33,017 nt of DNA. Source: Candidatus Thioglobus pontius. Lineage in GTDB: Bacteria; Pseudomonadota; Gammaproteobacteria; PS1; Pseudothioglobaceae. Numbering within the stretch: position 1 is the first letter of the stretch; each line of letters begins with the position of its first letter. Of this stretch, positions 29,213-33,017 are shown piece by piece. The DNA lies in NCBI GenBank assembly GCA_014384345.1, contig JACNGB010000033.1:1-33017 (forward strand), in the 5' to 3' direction. A model generated the notes under the pieces. That model saw only the letters and a list, made by a program, of their open reading frames with translations. It ran no database searches and had not been told where the DNA came from. The position numbers and the translations under genes are program-made.

Positions 29213-29249
29213 TTCTAGACTTGTGCTGATCAAGTTTTTAGACTAGAAT
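29212..29249 (+). other. Interrupted stem-loop between the Cas6-like gene and the thioredoxin-fold gene
   Basis: ATTCTAG-ACTTG-tgctgat-CAAGT-tttttaga-CTAGAAT: a 7-bp outer and a 5-bp inner stem with an asymmetric bulge. Confidence 0.4.
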
Positions 29250-29285
29250 CTTCAAATATCTACAAAAATACTCTGGGGAGAGGTT

Positions 29286-30317
29286 ATGCGCATACTGTTT
29301 GCTAGTTTTTTACTCTTGTTGTCAACTTATAATTTTGCACACGAACACGAGCCTTCGGGGGATTACCTAGGTGCCAAGATTGTTGATGAATTGCCTAATT
29401 GGTTCAAAGCTACTTTTATGGATTTTTCTGAAGATTTGGAAGAGGCCGCTGATGAAGGAAAGCATGTGATGATTTACTTTCATCAAGACGGCTGCCCCTA
29501 CTGCGCAAAATTAGTACAAGATAACTTTCATGATAAAAAGCTCGTTGCCAAACTACAAAAGAACTTTGACACCATTGAAACCAACATGTGGGGAGATCGC
29601 GAACTGGTTGATTGGCAAGGAAATGAATTAACAGAAAAAGAATTTTCAACACAAATGAAAATTCAATTCACCCCTACCCTAGTCTTCCTAAACCCTAAAG
29701 GTGAAACCCTACTCCGACTCAATGGCTATCAGTCTATTGAAAAAATGCATGCAACACTTGACTATATTGCTAATAAAACATACCTCAAGCAAACCTATGC
29801 TAGCTATCTAAACAACCTAAAGAAAAATAAAACAGGTACGCTAAATGCCCACCCTATTTTTGAATCTGGTCCGCACATGCTAGCCAGAAGCCAAACCATG
29901 CCGGCAGAAAAATATTTAGCTGTATTTTTTGAGGAGCCTAATTGCAAATCTTGTGATAATTTACACAAAGAACTCATGCCATTAAAAGACACTCAAGACT
30001 ATTTAAGTCAAATGCAAGTGGTGCGCTTTAACGCACTATCTGATGAAAAACTAATCACCCCTGCAGGTAAACAAACCACCGCCAAAGATTGGTATGACGA
30101 ACTCAATCTTACCTACAAGCCAGCGATTGTATTTTTTGATAAAACCGGCGAAGAAATCATCAGACGGGATGCGTTTTTCAAAGCGTATCACACCCACGGC
30201 ATCATGACTTATGTGCTCTCTGGTGCCTACAAAACTCAGCCAAACTTTCAGCGTTATTTAGAGGATAAATCAGACAAGTTACGCGAGCAAGGTATTACCG
30301 TAGATCTTTGGAAATAG
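29286..30317 (+). CDS. Secreted protein with two thioredoxin-fold domains (SoxW-like)
   Basis: 343 aa; signal peptide; domain 1 MIYFHQDGCPYCAKLVQDNF (CPYC) with FTPTLVFLNPKG; domain 2 AVFFEEPNCKSCDNLHKEL (CKSC) with YKPAIVFFDKTG. Confidence 0.88.
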   Translation: MRILFASFLLLLSTYNFAHEHEPSGDYLGAKIVDELPNWFKATFMDFSEDLEEAADEGKHVMIYFHQDGCPYCAKLVQDNFHDKKLVAKLQKNFDTIETNMWGDRELVDWQGNELTEKEFSTQMKIQFTPTLVFLNPKGETLLRLNGYQSIEKMHATLDYIANKTYLKQTYASYLNNLKKNKTGTLNAHPIFESGPHMLARSQTMPAEKYLAVFFEEPNCKSCDNLHKELMPLKDTQDYLSQMQVVRFNALSDEKLITPAGKQTTAKDWYDELNLTYKPAIVFFDKTGEEIIRRDAFFKAYHTHGIMTYVLSGAYKTQPNFQRYLEDKSDKLREQGITVDLWK

Positions 30318-32215
30318 ATCTAAAACTTCAACCCAACCTTAACCGCCAAGCTATCCGAGTATCCTGCATCAACTGCCTCAGTTCTTTCGTAGCTGATTGA
30401 GCTATCCCATTCATCTTTAGTGTATAGGTCTGCACCTAAGACAAACTTCCAGTTTGAATCGGCTTTGTTATCAAGCTCTAGCTGATAGTTAGTCGTCTCA
30501 TTGTTGTAATGCATATTAACCATTGATGAGCCTGAGACATCTGCACCATATTCAAACTTCATAAACGGTCTGATGTTGCCGTTTTGGATTGGGATTAAGT
30601 AGTCTGCATCAACGCCTGCTGATAGCACGGTTGAGTCAATCGTTTGCTCACCATAGGTGAGTGCGGTAGCACCGCCTGTTTCAGAGTAGCCATCATACCA
30701 AGTGCGTGAAGCGTACAATTTGCCATAAGGCGATAAAGAGAAGCTGCCTACGTTAACAGTCTTCTGCTTAAACATTAGCGAGGTAAAGAACTGATTAGCA
30801 TCGTGTGCACCTATTAAAGTATCTGAGCCATCGATACGAGTCTTATCTACGTTGATATGACCATAGCCCACTATTGCTTGTGCCAAATCCTTATCATTTT
30901 GTCTGATAACACCATAAGCAGAGAGTGAGTAGCTGTCTGCATCAACGGTAGAGTTATTGGTGGTATCAGCATCACTCTTACCAATACCTAACACTACACC
31001 AACAATATGCCCTGCATTGTCTGAGGATTGATTGTCATCTTTGATGATTCTATCAAAACCTAGAGAGATGTTCTGAGTCTCAGAGTCTTGTGCAGATGAG
31101 TTCGAAGTAGAATATGTTTTACCTACGGTAATACGCCCTTCAGTCCAAACGTTCCAGTCGCCCATTACTTTGGTATTGCTGGTGGCGTTAAGCACTTTAT
31201 CAATCGTGTCTTCGCGCACCTTGGCAAATTCATTATAAGCAACACTACTTAAGCCTTGTTTGGTGTCATCCGTTATGGCACTCACTTCTGGTGCTTCACC
31301 GTTTTTAATGTTGTTACGTATTAATTTAACAAACTCATTATTTAGCTCTAGCTTACCAGGTTTAACATAAGCGGTGTTCATTAGCTTATCTACCGTCGGG
31401 TTAGCAAAGTTAAGTCTAATACCTTGATGTGATAAATTACTACTACGAGCATTAACGCTTAGCCAACTCAATCTATTATCAACTGCATTAAGGCTCATCA
31501 TTACAGCGTCGATAGCAACGCCACTCATAGATTTAATACTTGTATTTACATCTATTTTGCTACCTGGATTTAATAAACAAATCCAAATAAATTGAGCGTC
31601 ATTTGTGTTGGCATTGTTTGACGAATCAGTAAACATTCCAGATTTCACACTAACTGTAGCTGTAACACCCTCTGTAATTGGCGTTAACGTTGCTGTGTAA
31701 ACGGTAGATGAGGTTGCACTAAAACTTGAGAGCGTTCCATTGCTTACCGTAATGTCATCAACAGCAAAGTTAGAAGTGGCTTTATTAGAGGTAAAAGTCA
31801 TTGTCAGTGTTGCATCGTCTGAGGTTGAGCCATTTGCAACACTACTAGCACCACTGGCAGTGATGGTCATTGTTGGTCCGGTTGAGTCGCCAGATAAAGT
31901 GGTAAAGTTAAGTGTGGTTGTGTCACTAATACCTGCATAAGAGTTTGATGAAGAATCATCAAAAGCAGTTGAAGCAATTTGTAAATAATAACCCGTTGAA
32001 TTGTCTAAATCAACTGCTGGGTTAATGGTGATGGTGGTCGAACCTGAACCTGATATATCTGAAGTTACATCAAAGGTTTCTACAGTTGAGTCATCAGAGG
32101 TTTTTTTAAGGGTAATGTTGCCGCTCTCAGCATCAACCGCTTCGCTAAAAGTTAGAGTAATGTTGCTACTGGCATTAAAGTTATTTGACCCATCAGCAGG
32201 TGAAGATGAGGATAG

Positions 32216-32382
32216 AGTTGGCGCATCTTCATCCAAATCAGTTACTGTGATGGTGATAGATTGAGTGCTAGCATTACCAGCAGTGTCGGTTGCTGTGGCG
32301 GTAAAGCTATAAGAGGATTTAGTCTCATAATCAGGGGCTGAGTCAAAAGTAACAACGCCTGTTGATGAATTAATACTAAAAG
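32216..32382 (-). repeat. 167-bp repeat, copy A (cadherin module junction)
   Basis: Identical by eye to 32798-32964, offset 582 bp (194 codons, in frame). Confidence 0.93.
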
Positions 32383-32797
32383 ATGCTGAGTCGCCACCAC
32401 TGATTGAATAAGTAATTGTATTGGTGTCTGTCGCGTTAATATCAATTGCAGTGGTTTGGTTTTCAGCAACGCTAGCTGTAGATGATGAAGATACGCTTGG
32501 TGAGGTGGTATCTCCAATAACGGTAAAGTTCGATGTTGCACTACTTACATTTCCAGAAGAGTCAGTTTCTTTAACGTTGAACTGATAAGTTGTTCCATTA
32601 GCAACAGTCGCTGTATAACTCCAAGAAGTTCCACTAATCGTTGCTGCTCCTAACGAGGATGCTGCGTTAAACACTTCAACGCTAGACCCAGATTCATTAG
32701 ATCCTGATAATACTAAAGCAGTATCATCTGTAGCATCTCCAGAACTAAGCGTGCCTGTAATGCTTCCCACATTATCTGTAGCAGCAGAGAACACGGC

Positions 32798-32964
32798 AGT
32801 TGGCGCATCTTCATCCAAATCAGTTACTGTGATGGTGATAGATTGAGTGCTAGCATTACCAGCAGTGTCGGTTGCTGTGGCGGTAAAGCTATAAGAGGAT
32901 TTAGTCTCATAATCAGGGGCTGAGTCAAAAGTAACAACGCCTGTTGATGAATTAATACTAAAAG
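32798..32964 (-). repeat. 167-bp repeat, copy B, ending abruptly at 32964
   Basis: Identical by eye to 32216-32382; the following sequence is unrelated to copy A's continuation. Confidence 0.93.
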
Positions 32965-33017
32965 TAAATTCGCATCATAAGTGCACAACTAAGTTTAATT
33001 AGCAATGGTGTATTTTG
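32965..33017. mobile_element. Possible edge of an insertion sequence (IS30-like terminal sequence suspected)
   Basis: Abrupt loss of homology to copy A plus TAAATTCGCATCATAAGTGCACAACT, which resembles IS30-family termini from memory. Only 53 bp are visible. Confidence 0.25.

Larger units (their letters stand above)
30320..32974 (-). pseudogene. Autotransporter-type adhesin with cadherin/Ig-like repeats and a C-terminal beta-barrel, truncated at its 5' end
   Basis: Cadherin-like AENQTTAIDINATDTNTITYSISGGDSASFSINSSTGVVTFDSAPDYETKSSYSFTATATDTAGN, Ig-like segments, and a barrel ending SLAVKVGLKF. The frame stays open past the track's TTG start at 32818 and meets an in-frame TGA at 32975-32977. 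Confidence 0.75.

Noticed and set aside
28544-30317. CRISPR array near the Cas6-like gene
   Set aside because: I looked for regularly spaced direct repeats around this locus and across the window and found none; the only near-perfect repeats are in the adhesin gene.
30320-32818. ORF-track start of the adhesin at 32818
   Set aside because: It is a TTG (Leu) inside the conserved TDLDEDAPT motif; the frame continues upstream, so this is not the true start.
32216-32964. CRISPR-like interpretation of the 167-bp repeats
   Set aside because: Only two copies, too long, in frame within a coding sequence and matching a cadherin module.

Overview
This is an AT-rich gammaproteobacterial chromosomal segment. 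Gene content and order suggest a sulfur-oxidiser of the SUP05/Thioglobus or thiotrophic-symbiont type (inference). Most of it is ordinary housekeeping DNA: tRNA-Lys, ihfB-rpsA-cmk-lysS, a TPR gene, yjbQ, ccmH, uup, a HAD gene, uvrC, mlaC-murA-hisG-hisD, an ibaG-like bolA, pit plus a DUF47 partner, ccoS, arsC-aquaporin, ffh, a CcsA/YpjD-like gene, lepA, tandem bcp, ubiG, and acpS-pdxJ-recO-era-rnc. The most interesting accessory signal is 28544-30317. It holds an orphan Cas6-like protein of the Cmx6 (I-MYXAN) type, with a C-terminal glycine-rich loop, directly upstream of a secreted protein with two thioredoxin domains. No CRISPR array or other cas gene was seen. Other points of interest are: (i) a histidine-kinase (PhoR-like) gene remnant at 14935-15063 beside the Pit phosphate transporter; (ii) two long inverted-repeat structures, at 14683-14810 and 15303-15573; (iii) an aquaporin-arsC pair next to the phosphate importer; (iv) a cadherin/Ig-like autotransporter whose 5' end is cut at 32964/32965 inside a perfect 167-bp repeat, possibly by an insertion sequence; (v) a HAD-only gene resembling half of a HAD-UbiA fusion; and (vi) a short membrane-protein ORF absent from the ORF track, with a homopolymer frameshift at its start. 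All calls come from reading the sequence; no database search was run.
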